Shown here: positions 1-6,860 of the stretch, piece by piece | How the letters are laid out: the number at the start of each line of letters is the position of its first letter | Numbering within the stretch: the first letter of the stretch is position 1 | Assembly: GCA_014860725.1 (NCBI GenBank) | Contig: JACZJD010000470.1 | Span: forward strand, 1-8,275 | DNA: 8,275 nucleotides | DNA from: Aquamicrobium sp. | GTDB taxonomy: Bacteria > Pseudomonadota > Alphaproteobacteria > Rhizobiales > Rhizobiaceae | Direction of reading: 5' to 3' | Notes under the pieces: model-generated | What the model was told of the DNA's origin: nothing | Database searches by the model: none | What the model saw: only the letters and a program-made list of their open reading frames with translations | Position numbers and translations under genes: made by a program

Positions 1-752
1 TCGCTGGCGCAGAAGACGGCCGTGGGCCGGTCGTCAAGGGCGAGCCAGCGCTGCGCCGCCGCCGCGCCGGAGGCGAGCGAGAAGTCGCCCTCGAAGAACC
101 AGTCCCCGCGCGGCACGAGGTCGTGGGCGGCAAGCGCGGCGCGCGTGCCCTGGGCCCGGGTGACGGTCAGGATGTTGTCGGGCGGGCCCATCACATGGCC
201 GATCCGCCGGTGGCCGAGCCCCACCAGATGGTCGACCGCCAGCCGGGCGCCGTAGGCGTTGTCGATGGTGACGCTGGCGCGGTCGTCGTCGTCCAGCCAC
301 TCGCAGGCGAAGACGATGGGCGGCTGGAAGGCACTCGTCTGGCCGGCCGACAGCATCTCCTCCGGCAGCCCGGCGTCGAGCACGATCAGCCCGTCGGCGC
401 GGTTGTTGTGCAGGTAGTCGAGGATGGAGCTGCCGGCGTCTGCCTGCCGCGTGTCGGCGATCAGCACGTTGTAGCCGGACGGCGCCATGGCCGCGGCGAT
501 GCCCGAGAGGATCTGCGCGAAGAACGGGTTGGCGAGGTTCGGTACCAGCACCACGATGCCGCCGGCCTGACGCCGCCGCAGGTTGCGCGCGGCGTGGTTC
601 ATGCGGTAGCCCGTCGCCTCGACCGCCTTGAGCACGATGGCGCGCGTGTCCTCCGACACCATCTCCGGCGCGGAGAGCGCGCGGCTGACGGTGGCGGTCG
701 ACACGCCGGCGGCCTCCGCCACATCCCTGATCTTCGGGAACCGCTTCGTCAT
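1..752 (-). CDS. LacI-family transcriptional repressor (3' end cut by window)
   Basis: The first 250 codons of a LacI/GalR-type regulator are visible, read leftward from ATG at 752; the stop lies beyond base 1. Residues 7-26 (KIRDVAEAAGVSTATVSRAL) form the classic N-terminal helix-turn-helix. Residues 50-60 (YR..NHAARNLRR) are the hinge, with Leu58 in the place of the minor-groove-intercalating leucine of PurR and LacI. The periplasmic-binding-protein-like effector domain follows, with the family landmarks VVLVPNLANPFF, DGLIVLD, GHRRIGHV and, at the cut edge, AVFCAS. Family members are usually about 340 residues, so roughly 90 are missing. The gene diverges from the sugar-catabolic operon starting at 972, and two palindromic operators lie between them. 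It is therefore inferred to be the local repressor, autoregulated and released by the substrate or an early intermediate. Family assignment is firm; the effector is unknown. Confidence 0.95.
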   Translation of the reverse strand, partial: MTKRFPKIRDVAEAAGVSTATVSRALSAPEMVSEDTRAIVLKAVEATGYRMNHAARNLRRRQAGGIVVLVPNLANPFFAQILSGIAAAMAPSGYNVLIADTRQADAGSSILDYLHNNRADGLIVLDAGLPEEMLSAGQTSAFQPPIVFACEWLDDDDRASVTIDNAYGARLAVDHLVGLGHRRIGHVMGPPDNILTVTRAQGTRAALAAHDLVPRGDWFFEGDFSLASGAAAAQRWLALDDRPTAVFCAS

Positions 753-847
753 CTGCGTCCCTTCTCCCCCGAGCTTCCCCTCGGGCGTTGCGCCCGTCGG
801 GCTCCTATAGCGCCTCTCGACGGAGCAATAGCCGGCCGGTTCGCTCT

Positions 848-861
848 TGTAATCCATTACA
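848..861. promoter_or_regulatory. Putative LacI-family operator O1
   Basis: The 14-mer TGTAATCCATTACA has perfect 6-bp inverted arms (TGTAAT/ATTACA) around a central CC. Length and architecture fit a LacI-family operator, and it lies between the divergent repressor gene and the operon. A second copy lies 32 bp away, centre to centre. The right arm doubles as the predicted -10 box of the repressor promoter. Binding by the neighbouring repressor is inferred. Confidence 0.75.
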
Positions 862-884
862 TTCTGTGTTTTTCTGAATTGCAA
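856..884 (-). promoter_or_regulatory. Predicted sigma-70-type promoter of the LacI-family gene
   Basis: Read on the minus strand, TTGCAA (884-879) is followed by a 17-bp spacer and TGTAAT (861-856). These match the -35 and -10 consensus at four and five of six positions. Transcription would start near 848, giving a leader of roughly 95 nt before the ATG at 752. Both hexamers lie inside the two putative operators, a layout expected for autorepression. No equally good rightward promoter for the operon was found, so its start point stays undefined. Confidence 0.5.
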
Positions 885-893
885 TCGATTACA
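880..893. promoter_or_regulatory. Putative LacI-family operator O2
   Basis: The 14-mer TGCAATCGATTACA differs from the upstream 14-mer at only two positions and has the central CG typical of LacI-family sites. The left arm has one mismatch to a perfect palindrome (TGCAAT against TGTAAT). The 32-bp centre spacing is about three helical turns, placing the two sites on the same DNA face and allowing side-by-side or cooperative binding. It overlaps the predicted -35 box of the repressor promoter. Confidence 0.75.
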
Positions 894-897
894 TCGT

Positions 898-922
898 TGC
901 GATGCAGCATTCCGGCATCGCA
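898..922. repeat. 8-bp-arm inverted repeat in the operon leader
   Basis: TGCGATGC (898-905) and GCATCGCA (915-922) are perfect inverted repeats separated by 9 nt. The element lies 5 bp beyond the second operator and about 50 bp before the first operon ATG. It could be a hairpin in the 5' leader or a binding site for a second regulator. No U-tract follows, so it is not an obvious terminator. Confidence 0.5.
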
Positions 923-971
923 GCCGCGAGATCGAAAGCGGGCACGCAGATGCCCGGCGGGAGGAAAGTGC

Positions 972-2027
972 ATGAAGACGATCAAGGGCCCCGCCCTGTT
1001 CCTGGCGCAGTTCGCCGGTGACGAAGCACCGTTCAACTCATGGGATTCGATCACGAAATGGGCCGCCGACTGCGGCTATGTCGGCGTGCAGGTCCCGAGC
1101 TGGGACGGCCGGCTGATCGACCTCGACAAGGCAGCGACGTCGAAGGACTATTGCGACGAGCTCAAGGGCAAGGCGCGCGAGAACGGCGTCGAGGTCACGG
1201 AGCTCTCCACCCACCTTCAGGGCCAGCTCGTCGCCTCCCATCCCGCCTATGACGAGGCCTTCGACGGCTTCACCGTGCCGGCCATGCGCGGCAACCCCAG
1301 GGCGCGGCAGGAATGGGCCGTCGATCAGGTCAGGAAGGCGCTGACGGCGTCGCGCAATCTCGGCTTGAACGCGATGGCGACCTTTTCCGGCGCGCTCGCC
1401 TGGCCCTTCCTCTATCCGTGGCCGCAGCGGCCGGCCGGCCTGATCGAGACCGCCTTCGACGAGCTGGCGCGGCGCTGGAAGCCCATCCTCGACCATGCCG
1501 ACGCCTGCGGCGTCGACGTGTGCTACGAGATCCATCCCGGCGAGGACCTGTTCGACGGCGTCACCTTCGAGATGTTCCTGGAGCGCGTCGGCAACCACGC
1601 CCGCGCCAACATGCTCTACGACCCGTCGCACTATGTGCTGCAGTGCCTCGACTATCTCGACAACATCGACATCTATGCCGAGCGCATCCGCATGTTCCAC
1701 GTCAAGGACGCGGAGTTCAACCCGACCGGACGGCAGGGCGTCTATTCCGGCTACCAGCCGTGGGTGAAGCGGGCGGGACGCTTCCGTTCGCCGGGCGACG
1801 GGCAGGTCGATTTCGGCGCGGTGTTCTCCAAGCTCACCGCCGCCGGCTTCGACGGCTGGGCCGTGGTCGAGTGGGAATGCTGCCTCAAGCATCCCGAGGA
1901 CGGCGCGCGCGAGGGCGCACAGTTCGTCAAGCACCACATCATCCGCGTGACGGAGAAGGCGTTCGACGACTTCGCCGGCGGCGGCACCGACGAGGCCGCC
2001 AACCGCCGCATGCTCGGGTTGAGGTAG
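972..2027 (+). CDS. Sugar phosphate isomerase/epimerase-family protein (AP endonuclease 2-like TIM barrel)
   Basis: This 351-residue protein belongs to the xylose-isomerase-like TIM-barrel superfamily, whose members isomerise, epimerise, dehydrate or eliminate sugars and keto-sugars with a divalent metal. Likely metal ligands appear in the usual order: Glu186 (CYEIHPGED), Asp217 (YDPSHY), His243 (FHVKD) and Glu300 (VVEWE). A wider substrate site is suggested by His81, His188 and His220. There is no signal peptide, so it is cytoplasmic. The ATG at 972 is preceded by GGGAGGAAAG; the frame stays open far upstream, but only as an antisense shadow of the repressor gene. It is the first gene of the operon, followed 63 bp later by a dehydrogenase. 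Such pairs are known where a C3-oxidised sugar is then epimerised (YcjS/YcjR) or beta-eliminated (levoglucosan pathway). The exact reaction here is unknown; the name is family-level only. Confidence 0.88.
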   Translation: MKTIKGPALFLAQFAGDEAPFNSWDSITKWAADCGYVGVQVPSWDGRLIDLDKAATSKDYCDELKGKARENGVEVTELSTHLQGQLVASHPAYDEAFDGFTVPAMRGNPRARQEWAVDQVRKALTASRNLGLNAMATFSGALAWPFLYPWPQRPAGLIETAFDELARRWKPILDHADACGVDVCYEIHPGEDLFDGVTFEMFLERVGNHARANMLYDPSHYVLQCLDYLDNIDIYAERIRMFHVKDAEFNPTGRQGVYSGYQPWVKRAGRFRSPGDGQVDFGAVFSKLTAAGFDGWAVVEWECCLKHPEDGAREGAQFVKHHIIRVTEKAFDDFAGGGTDEAANRRMLGLR

Positions 2028-2029
2028 GC

Positions 2030-2074
2030 GCATGATGCCGAAAAGTGGGAACCGGTTTTCGGGCCACATCATGC
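2030..2074. repeat. Rhizobial-type palindromic intergenic repeat (RIME-like)
   Basis: This 45-bp element begins two bases after a stop codon. The outer arms GCATGATG (2030-2037) and CATCATGC (2067-2074) are perfect inverted repeats. The inner arms CCGAAAA (2038-2044) and TTTTCGG (2056-2062) form a second stem around an 11-nt loop that includes GTGG and AACC. From memory, near-identical palindromes (CCGAAAAGTGG...CCGGTTTTCGG between ATCATGC-type ends) are dispersed in Rhizobium, Sinorhizobium, Mesorhizobium and Brucella intergenic regions. The exact family name is uncertain. Transcribed inside the operon, it would fold into a long hairpin just before the ribosome binding site of the dehydrogenase gene. 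Confidence 0.8.
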
Positions 2075-2090
2075 GGAAGGAAGGAAAGTG

Positions 2091-3260
2091 ATGGCGATCA
2101 CCGGCAGCACGGAAAAGCGCGAGGGGCCGATCCGGCTCGGCATGGTCGGCGGCGGCAAGGACGCCTTCATCGGCGCGGTCCACCGCATCGCCGCCCGCCT
2201 CGACGGCGAGTTCACGCTGGTGGCGGGCGCGTTGTCCTCGACGCCGGAACGGGCGCTCGAATCCGGCCGCGCGCTCGGGTTGGACGAGAAGCGCATCTAC
2301 GGCTCGTTCCGCGACATGGCCGCGCGCGAGGCGCGTCGGAAAGACGGCATCGAGGCCGTCGCCATCGTGACGCCGAACCACATGCACTACCCGGTCGCGA
2401 AGGAATTCCTCAGGCGTGGCATCCACGTCATCTGCGACAAGCCGCTGACCTCGATGCTTTCCGACGCCAAGAAGCTGGCGGCGCTCGCGGCCGAAAGCGA
2501 CGCGCTCTTCGTGCTCACCCACAACTACACCGGCTACCCGATGGTGCGGCAGGCGCGCGCCATGATCGCCAATGGCGATCTCGGCACCGTCCGCGTCGTG
2601 CAGGCCGAATATGCGCAGGACTGGCTGACCGAGGCGGCCGAGGCGACCGGCTCCAAGCAGGCGGCATGGCGCACCGACCCGGCGCAGTCCGGCGCGGGCG
2701 GCGCCATCGGCGACATCGGCACCCATGCCTTCAACCTGATCGGCTTCGTCACCGGGCTGAAGACCGAGGAGCTGGCCGCGGAGCTTCACCGCTTCGTGCC
2801 CGGCCGGCGGGTCGACGACAACGCCCACATCCTGCTGCGCTTTTCGGGCGGGGCGCGCGGCATGCTGTGGGCGAGCCAAGTCGCGCCCGGCAACGAGAAC
2901 GGGCTGACGCTGCGCGTCTACGGCGACAGAGGCGGGCTCGAATGGCATCAGGAGGACCCGAACCGGCTGTGGTTCACCCCCTTCGGCGAGCCGAAGCGGC
3001 TGATTACCCGCAACGGCGCAGGCGCGGGCCTGGCGGCGGCACGGGTGAGCCGCATCCCCTCCGGCCATCCCGAAGGCTATCTCGAAGGCTTCGCCAATGT
3101 CTATGCCGAGGCCGCGCGCGCGATCCGCGCCAGACAGGTGGGCGAGCCGCTTGCCGAGGACGTCGTCTTCCCCACCGTCGAGGACGGGCTGGAGGGCATG
3201 CGCTTCATCGACGCCTGCGTGCGCTCCTCGGCCAGGAACGGGAGCTTCGTGAAGCTGTGA
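2091..3260 (+). CDS. Gfo/Idh/MocA-family oxidoreductase
   Basis: This 389-residue cytoplasmic NAD(P)-dependent dehydrogenase is predicted to act on a sugar, glycoside or polyol. The N-terminal Rossmann fold opens with IRLGMVGGGKDAFIG (residues 14-28). The family's catalytic-lysine motif follows as CDKPLT (Asp116-Lys117-Pro118, usually EKP). The C-terminal alpha/beta domain carries GAIGDIGTHAFNL, where Asp208 and His212 are the expected catalytic pair. IVTPNHMHY and THNYTGYP are further family blocks. The chosen ATG at 2091 sits about 5 nt after AAGGAA; a GTG at 2088 in the same frame would add one residue and is less likely. The gene ends in a 4-bp GTGA overlap with the ATPase gene, so the two are translationally coupled. 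HNYTGYP-type members include levoglucosan and related sugar 3-dehydrogenases as I recall them; that substrate is only a hypothesis here. Confidence 0.93.
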   Translation: MAITGSTEKREGPIRLGMVGGGKDAFIGAVHRIAARLDGEFTLVAGALSSTPERALESGRALGLDEKRIYGSFRDMAAREARRKDGIEAVAIVTPNHMHYPVAKEFLRRGIHVICDKPLTSMLSDAKKLAALAAESDALFVLTHNYTGYPMVRQARAMIANGDLGTVRVVQAEYAQDWLTEAAEATGSKQAAWRTDPAQSGAGGAIGDIGTHAFNLIGFVTGLKTEELAAELHRFVPGRRVDDNAHILLRFSGGARGMLWASQVAPGNENGLTLRVYGDRGGLEWHQEDPNRLWFTPFGEPKRLITRNGAGAGLAAARVSRIPSGHPEGYLEGFANVYAEAARAIRARQVGEPLAEDVVFPTVEDGLEGMRFIDACVRSSARNGSFVKL

Positions 3261-4774
3261 GCGCGCCCGCCGACGACCGCCCGGCAGTGTTGGAAGCCCG
3301 CAAGGTCTCGCGCTCCTTCGGGCCGGTCGAGGTGCTGCACGAGGTCGACCTGTCGCTTTCCGCCGGCGAGGTCCACGCGCTGATCGGCGAGAACGGCGCC
3401 GGCAAGTCGACGCTGATGAAGATCCTGTCGGGCTATCTCGAGCCGACCAGGGGCGAGCTCCTGCTCGACGGCGCGCCGGTTTCCTTCTCCTCCAGCGCCG
3501 AGGCCGAGGATGCGGGGATCGTCCTCATCCACCAGGAATTCAACCTCGCCGAGCAGCTGACCGTCGAGGAGAACATCTTCCTCGGCCGCGAGCTGAGGCG
3601 CGGCGTCTTCCTCGACAAGAAGGCGATGAAGGCGGAAGCCGCCCGGCTGCTGGCCGAGCTCGAGACCCGTGTCAGCCCCGACGCCCGCGTCTCCGGCATC
3701 TCCGTGTCGGACAAGCAGATGGTCGAGATCGCCAAGGCGCTGTCGCGCAACGCCCGCGTCCTCATCATGGACGAGCCGACCGCCGTGCTGACCAACCGCG
3801 AGGCGGCGGTGCTGTTCCGCCAGATCGAGCGGCTGAAGGCAAGGGGCACCGCGATCCTCTACACCTCGCACAAGCTCGACGAGGTGGCGCGCATCGCCGA
3901 CCGTATCACCGTCTTCCGCGACGGCAGCCGCGTCGCCCACGCGCCCGCCGGCGAGATGGACGAGGACCGCATGGCGCAGGCCATGGTCGGCCGCGCGCTT
4001 TCCAACCTGTTCCCGCCCAAGGCGCCGCCGGCAACGGGCGAGCCGGTCCTTTCCGTGCGGAATTTCTCGGTCGGCGGCATCGTGACGGACGCCTCCTTCG
4101 ACCTCCGGCGCGGCGAGATCCTCGGCTTCGCCGGGCTGGTCGGCGCCGGCCGCACTGAGCTGATGGAAGGGCTGATCGGCATCCGCGACAGCCGCGGCAC
4201 GGTCGAGGTCGAGGGCCGCCCGGTCGCGATCCGCTCGGTCAAGGACGCGCGGCGCGCCGGCATCGTCTATTTGACCGAGGACCGCAAGGGCCGCGGCCTG
4301 CTGACCGCCAAGGGCATGCGCGAGAACCTGACGCTGCTCGCGCTCGACCGCTTCGCGCGGCTCGCCATCGACACGCGCGCCGAGGAAGAGGCGCTGACGC
4401 GGTCGATCGAGGAATTCGACGTGCGCGCGCCGACCCGGCAGGTGCGCGTCGGCAACCTTTCCGGCGGCAACCAGCAGAAGCTGCTTCTGGCCAAGACCAT
4501 GCTCGCCGAGCCCGACATCGTCATCATCGACGAGCCGACGCGCGGCATCGACATCGGCACCAAGCAGCAGATCTACGGCTTCATCCACCGGCTGGCCGCC
4601 GCGGGCAAGAGCGTGATCGTCGTCTCCTCCGAGATGGCGGAGATCATCGGGCTTTCGCATCGCGTCGTCGTCATGCGCGCCGGCCGGGTGACGGGCGTGC
4701 TCGAAGGCGAGGACATCAACGAGGACACCATCGTGCGCCATGCGATGGGTCTGGAAGGCAGGGAAGCGGCATGA
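3257..4774 (+). CDS. Sugar ABC transporter ATP-binding protein, two-domain (RbsA/CUT2 type)
   Basis: This 505-residue protein has the usual length for a fused double-ATPase subunit of the CUT2 sugar importers; it energises uptake at the inner membrane. Domain 1 has Walker A GENGAGKST (44-52), Q-loop Gln93, a divergent signature SVSDKQMVEIAK (149-160), Walker B VLIMDEPT (168-175) and H-loop His205. Domain 2 has the degenerate Walker A GLVGAGRTEL (Arg299 in place of lysine), a full signature LSGGNQQK (401-408) and Walker B VIIDEPT (422-428), with serine where the H-loop histidine would be. This asymmetry is normal for RbsA-like proteins. The GTG start at 3257 overlaps the preceding TGA, and the stop overlaps the permease ATG (ATGA). 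The frame is open far upstream but matches no ATPase there. Single-domain cleavage or pseudogenisation is not seen. Confidence 0.96.
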   Translation: MSAPADDRPAVLEARKVSRSFGPVEVLHEVDLSLSAGEVHALIGENGAGKSTLMKILSGYLEPTRGELLLDGAPVSFSSSAEAEDAGIVLIHQEFNLAEQLTVEENIFLGRELRRGVFLDKKAMKAEAARLLAELETRVSPDARVSGISVSDKQMVEIAKALSRNARVLIMDEPTAVLTNREAAVLFRQIERLKARGTAILYTSHKLDEVARIADRITVFRDGSRVAHAPAGEMDEDRMAQAMVGRALSNLFPPKAPPATGEPVLSVRNFSVGGIVTDASFDLRRGEILGFAGLVGAGRTELMEGLIGIRDSRGTVEVEGRPVAIRSVKDARRAGIVYLTEDRKGRGLLTAKGMRENLTLLALDRFARLAIDTRAEEEALTRSIEEFDVRAPTRQVRVGNLSGGNQQKLLLAKTMLAEPDIVIIDEPTRGIDIGTKQQIYGFIHRLAAAGKSVIVVSSEMAEIIGLSHRVVVMRAGRVTGVLEGEDINEDTIVRHAMGLEGREAA

Positions 4775-5772
4775 CGACCGATACCGCCCGGACGCCGGCC
4801 CGGCCTGGCCTGCGCATCGACTTCCACATCTGGGGGCCCGTGGTCGCGCTCCTGGCGCTGATCGCGCTCGGCGCCTGGCTCAACCCCAACTTCCTCAGCT
4901 ACGGCAATGTCACCAACGTGCTGGCGCGTTCCGCCTTCATCGGCATCATCGCGGTCGGCATGACCTTCGTCATCACCTCGGGCGGCCTCGACCTGTCGGT
5001 CGGCTCCATGGCCGCCTTCATCGCCGGGGTCATGATCCTCGTCATGAACGCGCTGGCGCCGTCGATGGGCGTCGGCTGGGGCGTCATCCTCGTCGGCATG
5101 CTGGTGGCGCTCGCCGTCGGCCTCGCCGCCGGGCTGGTCAACGGCCTGCTGATCACGCAGGCGCGGATCGAGGCCTTCATCGTCACGCTCGGCACGATGG
5201 GCATCTTCCGCTCGCTCATCACCTGGCTCGCCGACGGCGGCACGCTGTCGCTCGACTTCGCCGTGCGCGAGGTCTACCGGCCGGTCTACTATTCGGGCCT
5301 GTTCGGCGTCGCCTGGCCGATCGTCGTCTTCGCCGCCGTCGTCGTCCTCGGCGAGATCGTCATGCGCAAGACGCCGTTCGGCCGCCACTGCGCCGCCATC
5401 GGCTCCAACGAGCAGGTGGCGCGCTATTCGGCGGTCAATGTCGAGCGCGTGCGGCTGGCGACCTATGTGCTGCTCGGCATCCTCGTCGGCATCGCCACCA
5501 TCATGTACGTGCCGCGCCTCGGCTCGGCCTCGAGCTCCACGGGCGTGCTGTGGGAGCTGGAGGCGATCGCGGCCGTCATCATCGGCGGCACGGTGCTCAA
5601 GGGCGGCTTCGGCCGGGTCTGGGGCACGGCGGTCGGCGTGCTGATCCTCAGCCTGATCGGCAACATCCTCAATCTCGCGGATCTGGTCAGCCCCTATCTC
5701 AACGGGGCCATCCAGGGCGTGATCATCATTCTGGCCGTGGTGTTGCAGCGGCAGAAGAAGGCGGAGCGGTGA
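4771..5772 (+). CDS. Sugar ABC transporter permease (RbsC/CUT2 type)
   Basis: This 333-residue integral membrane subunit forms the sugar channel with the neighbouring ATPase. Residues 1-18 are a short cytoplasmic N-terminus, followed by repeated hydrophobic segments, the first at about 20-36. Family landmarks are TFVITSGGLDLSVGSM (65-80), GLVNGLLI (121-128), TPFGRHCAAIGSNEQVARYSAV (201-222, the cytoplasmic loop that docks on the ATPase) and EAIAAVIIGGTVLKGGFGRVWGT (264-286). The start overlaps the ATPase stop by ATGA, implying coupled translation. The single permease gene is expected to work as a homodimer, as in other CUT2 systems. The substrate is not deducible from the permease sequence. 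Confidence 0.96.
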   Translation: MTTDTARTPARPGLRIDFHIWGPVVALLALIALGAWLNPNFLSYGNVTNVLARSAFIGIIAVGMTFVITSGGLDLSVGSMAAFIAGVMILVMNALAPSMGVGWGVILVGMLVALAVGLAAGLVNGLLITQARIEAFIVTLGTMGIFRSLITWLADGGTLSLDFAVREVYRPVYYSGLFGVAWPIVVFAAVVVLGEIVMRKTPFGRHCAAIGSNEQVARYSAVNVERVRLATYVLLGILVGIATIMYVPRLGSASSSTGVLWELEAIAAVIIGGTVLKGGFGRVWGTAVGVLILSLIGNILNLADLVSPYLNGAIQGVIIILAVVLQRQKKAER

Positions 5773-5818
5773 CCGCGGTCCATCGCACCGTCCCGATTGG
5801 CAAACAGGGAGAGAGACC

Positions 5819-6772
5819 ATGAAACTGAAAGCATTGGCCGGAGCACTGGCGGTCGGCATCGCGCTGGCTGGTCCCGCAACCGCCCAGGACACCGAGACCG
5901 CCGTCATCGGCGTGTCGATCCCGGCGGCCACCCACGGCTGGGCCGGCGGGCTGAACTTCCACGCCCAGCAGACGATCCGCGAGCTGGAGGAGCGCTACGA
6001 GAATCTCGACTTCGTCTTGTCCACGGCGAGCGATCCGGGCCAGCAGGTCTCGGACATCGAGGACATGATGGCCACCCGCAACATCGACGCGCTCGTCGTC
6101 CTGCCCTTCGAGTCCGAGCCGCTCACCGGCCCGGTGCAGCGGGTCAAGGAGGCGGGCAAGTGGGTGACGGTCGTCGATCGCGGCCTGTCGCAGGAGAACA
6201 TCGAGGACCTCTACGTCGCCGGCGACAACACCGCCTTCGGCCGCGTGGCCGGCGAGTTCTTCCGCGGGCGCATGCCCGACGGCGGCAAGATCGTGGTGCT
6301 GCGCGGCATCCCGACCACCATCGACAACGAGCGCGTCGAGGCCTTCCAGGCCGCCATCGAAGGTTCGGGCATCGAGATCGTCGGCATGGAGCACGGCAAC
6401 TGGAACCGCGACGACGCCTTCGAGGTGATGCAGGACTTCCTGTCTCGCCACGCCGAGATCGACGCGGTGTGGGCCTCCGACGACGACATGGCGGTCGGCG
6501 CGCTCGAGGCGATCAACCAGGCCGGCCGGCAGGACCAGATGTGGGTGCTCGGCGGTGCCGGCATGAAGGAGATGATCAAGCGGCTGATGGACGGCGACAC
6601 GGTGGTGCCCGCCAACGTCACCTATCCGCCGGCCATGATCAGCACGGCCATCGAGCTGACCGCGCTCAACTACGTCTCGCGCGCGCCCGTCTCCGGCCGC
6701 TTCATCATCGGCTCGGTGCTGATCACGTCCGAGAACGCCGAGAGCTTCTACTTCCCGGATTCGCCGTTCTAG
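5819..6772 (+). CDS. Periplasmic sugar-binding protein of the ABC transporter (RbsB type)
   Basis: This 317-residue protein begins with a Sec signal peptide (MKLKALAGALAVGIALAGPATA) and a likely cleavage after Ala22. The mature part is a type-I periplasmic binding fold. Candidate ligand residues by comparison with ribose-binding protein are Trp41 (THGWAGG), Asp120-Arg121 (VVDRG), Asn137 (AGDNTAFG), Arg172 (DNERVEAF), Trp195-Asn196 and Asp221/Asp222 (WASDDDMAVGALEAI). A clear AGGGAGAG ribosome binding site lies just before the ATG. It is the last operon gene, 46 nt after the permease stop and directly before a strong terminator. The many aromatic and acidic site residues fit a neutral sugar, glycoside or polyol. 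Which one is unknown. Confidence 0.95.
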   Translation: MKLKALAGALAVGIALAGPATAQDTETAVIGVSIPAATHGWAGGLNFHAQQTIRELEERYENLDFVLSTASDPGQQVSDIEDMMATRNIDALVVLPFESEPLTGPVQRVKEAGKWVTVVDRGLSQENIEDLYVAGDNTAFGRVAGEFFRGRMPDGGKIVVLRGIPTTIDNERVEAFQAAIEGSGIEIVGMEHGNWNRDDAFEVMQDFLSRHAEIDAVWASDDDMAVGALEAINQAGRQDQMWVLGGAGMKEMIKRLMDGDTVVPANVTYPPAMISTAIELTALNYVSRAPVSGRFIIGSVLITSENAESFYFPDSPF

Positions 6773-6795
6773 GAACGGCCCTTCCGGCAACCGGC

Positions 6796-6832
6796 ACGGC
6801 GGCTCTGCTCCGGCAGGGCCGCCGTTGCGTTT
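6796..6832 (+). terminator. Rho-independent terminator of the sugar operon
   Basis: Arms ACGGCGGC (6796-6803) and GCCGCCGT (6818-6825) are perfectly complementary. Inside them a T-G wobble and CTGC/GCAG extend the stem to 13 pairs around the tetraloop TCCG (6809-6812). TGCGTTT follows, a short imperfect U-tract. It starts 23 bp after the binding-protein stop and faces the convergent small gene ending at 6861. Confidence 0.8.
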
Positions 6833-6860
6833 CGGGCCGGGCGCCCCACGGTGGCGCGGC

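Noticed and set aside
782..796. Short hairpin CGGGCG-TTG-CGCCCG in the repressor leader
   Set aside because: A 6-bp GC arm with a 3-nt loop is easily found by chance at this base composition, and competing pairings with 768-785 exist. No U-tract or known element matches.
123..971. N-terminal extension of the isomerase frame upstream of 972
   Set aside because: The extension runs antisense through the LacI-family gene and the operator region, and its translation matches nothing. The ATG at 972 has a good ribosome binding site and gives a normal-length protein.
1038..3068. Long minus-strand open frame (676 codons) across the isomerase and dehydrogenase genes
   Set aside because: It is antisense to two well-supported enzymes, shows low-complexity Arg/Ala/Gly/Val-rich composition and no recognisable domain. 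Long antisense frames are expected at this G+C content.
3101..4741. Minus-strand open frame of 546 codons opposite the ATPase gene
   Set aside because: The translation is Asp/Arg/Gly/His-rich with no motif, while the plus strand encodes a complete ABC ATPase with all its motifs.
4573..5931. Minus-strand frame of 452 codons opposite the permease gene
   Set aside because: Its product is an Asp/Arg/His-rich low-complexity chain antisense to the membrane protein gene, with no start signal of note.
6841..6857. Possible terminator hairpin for the glycine-zipper gene (GCGCC...GGCGC)
   Set aside because: Only five pairs and no T-tract in the minus-strand direction, so it is not supported as a terminator.
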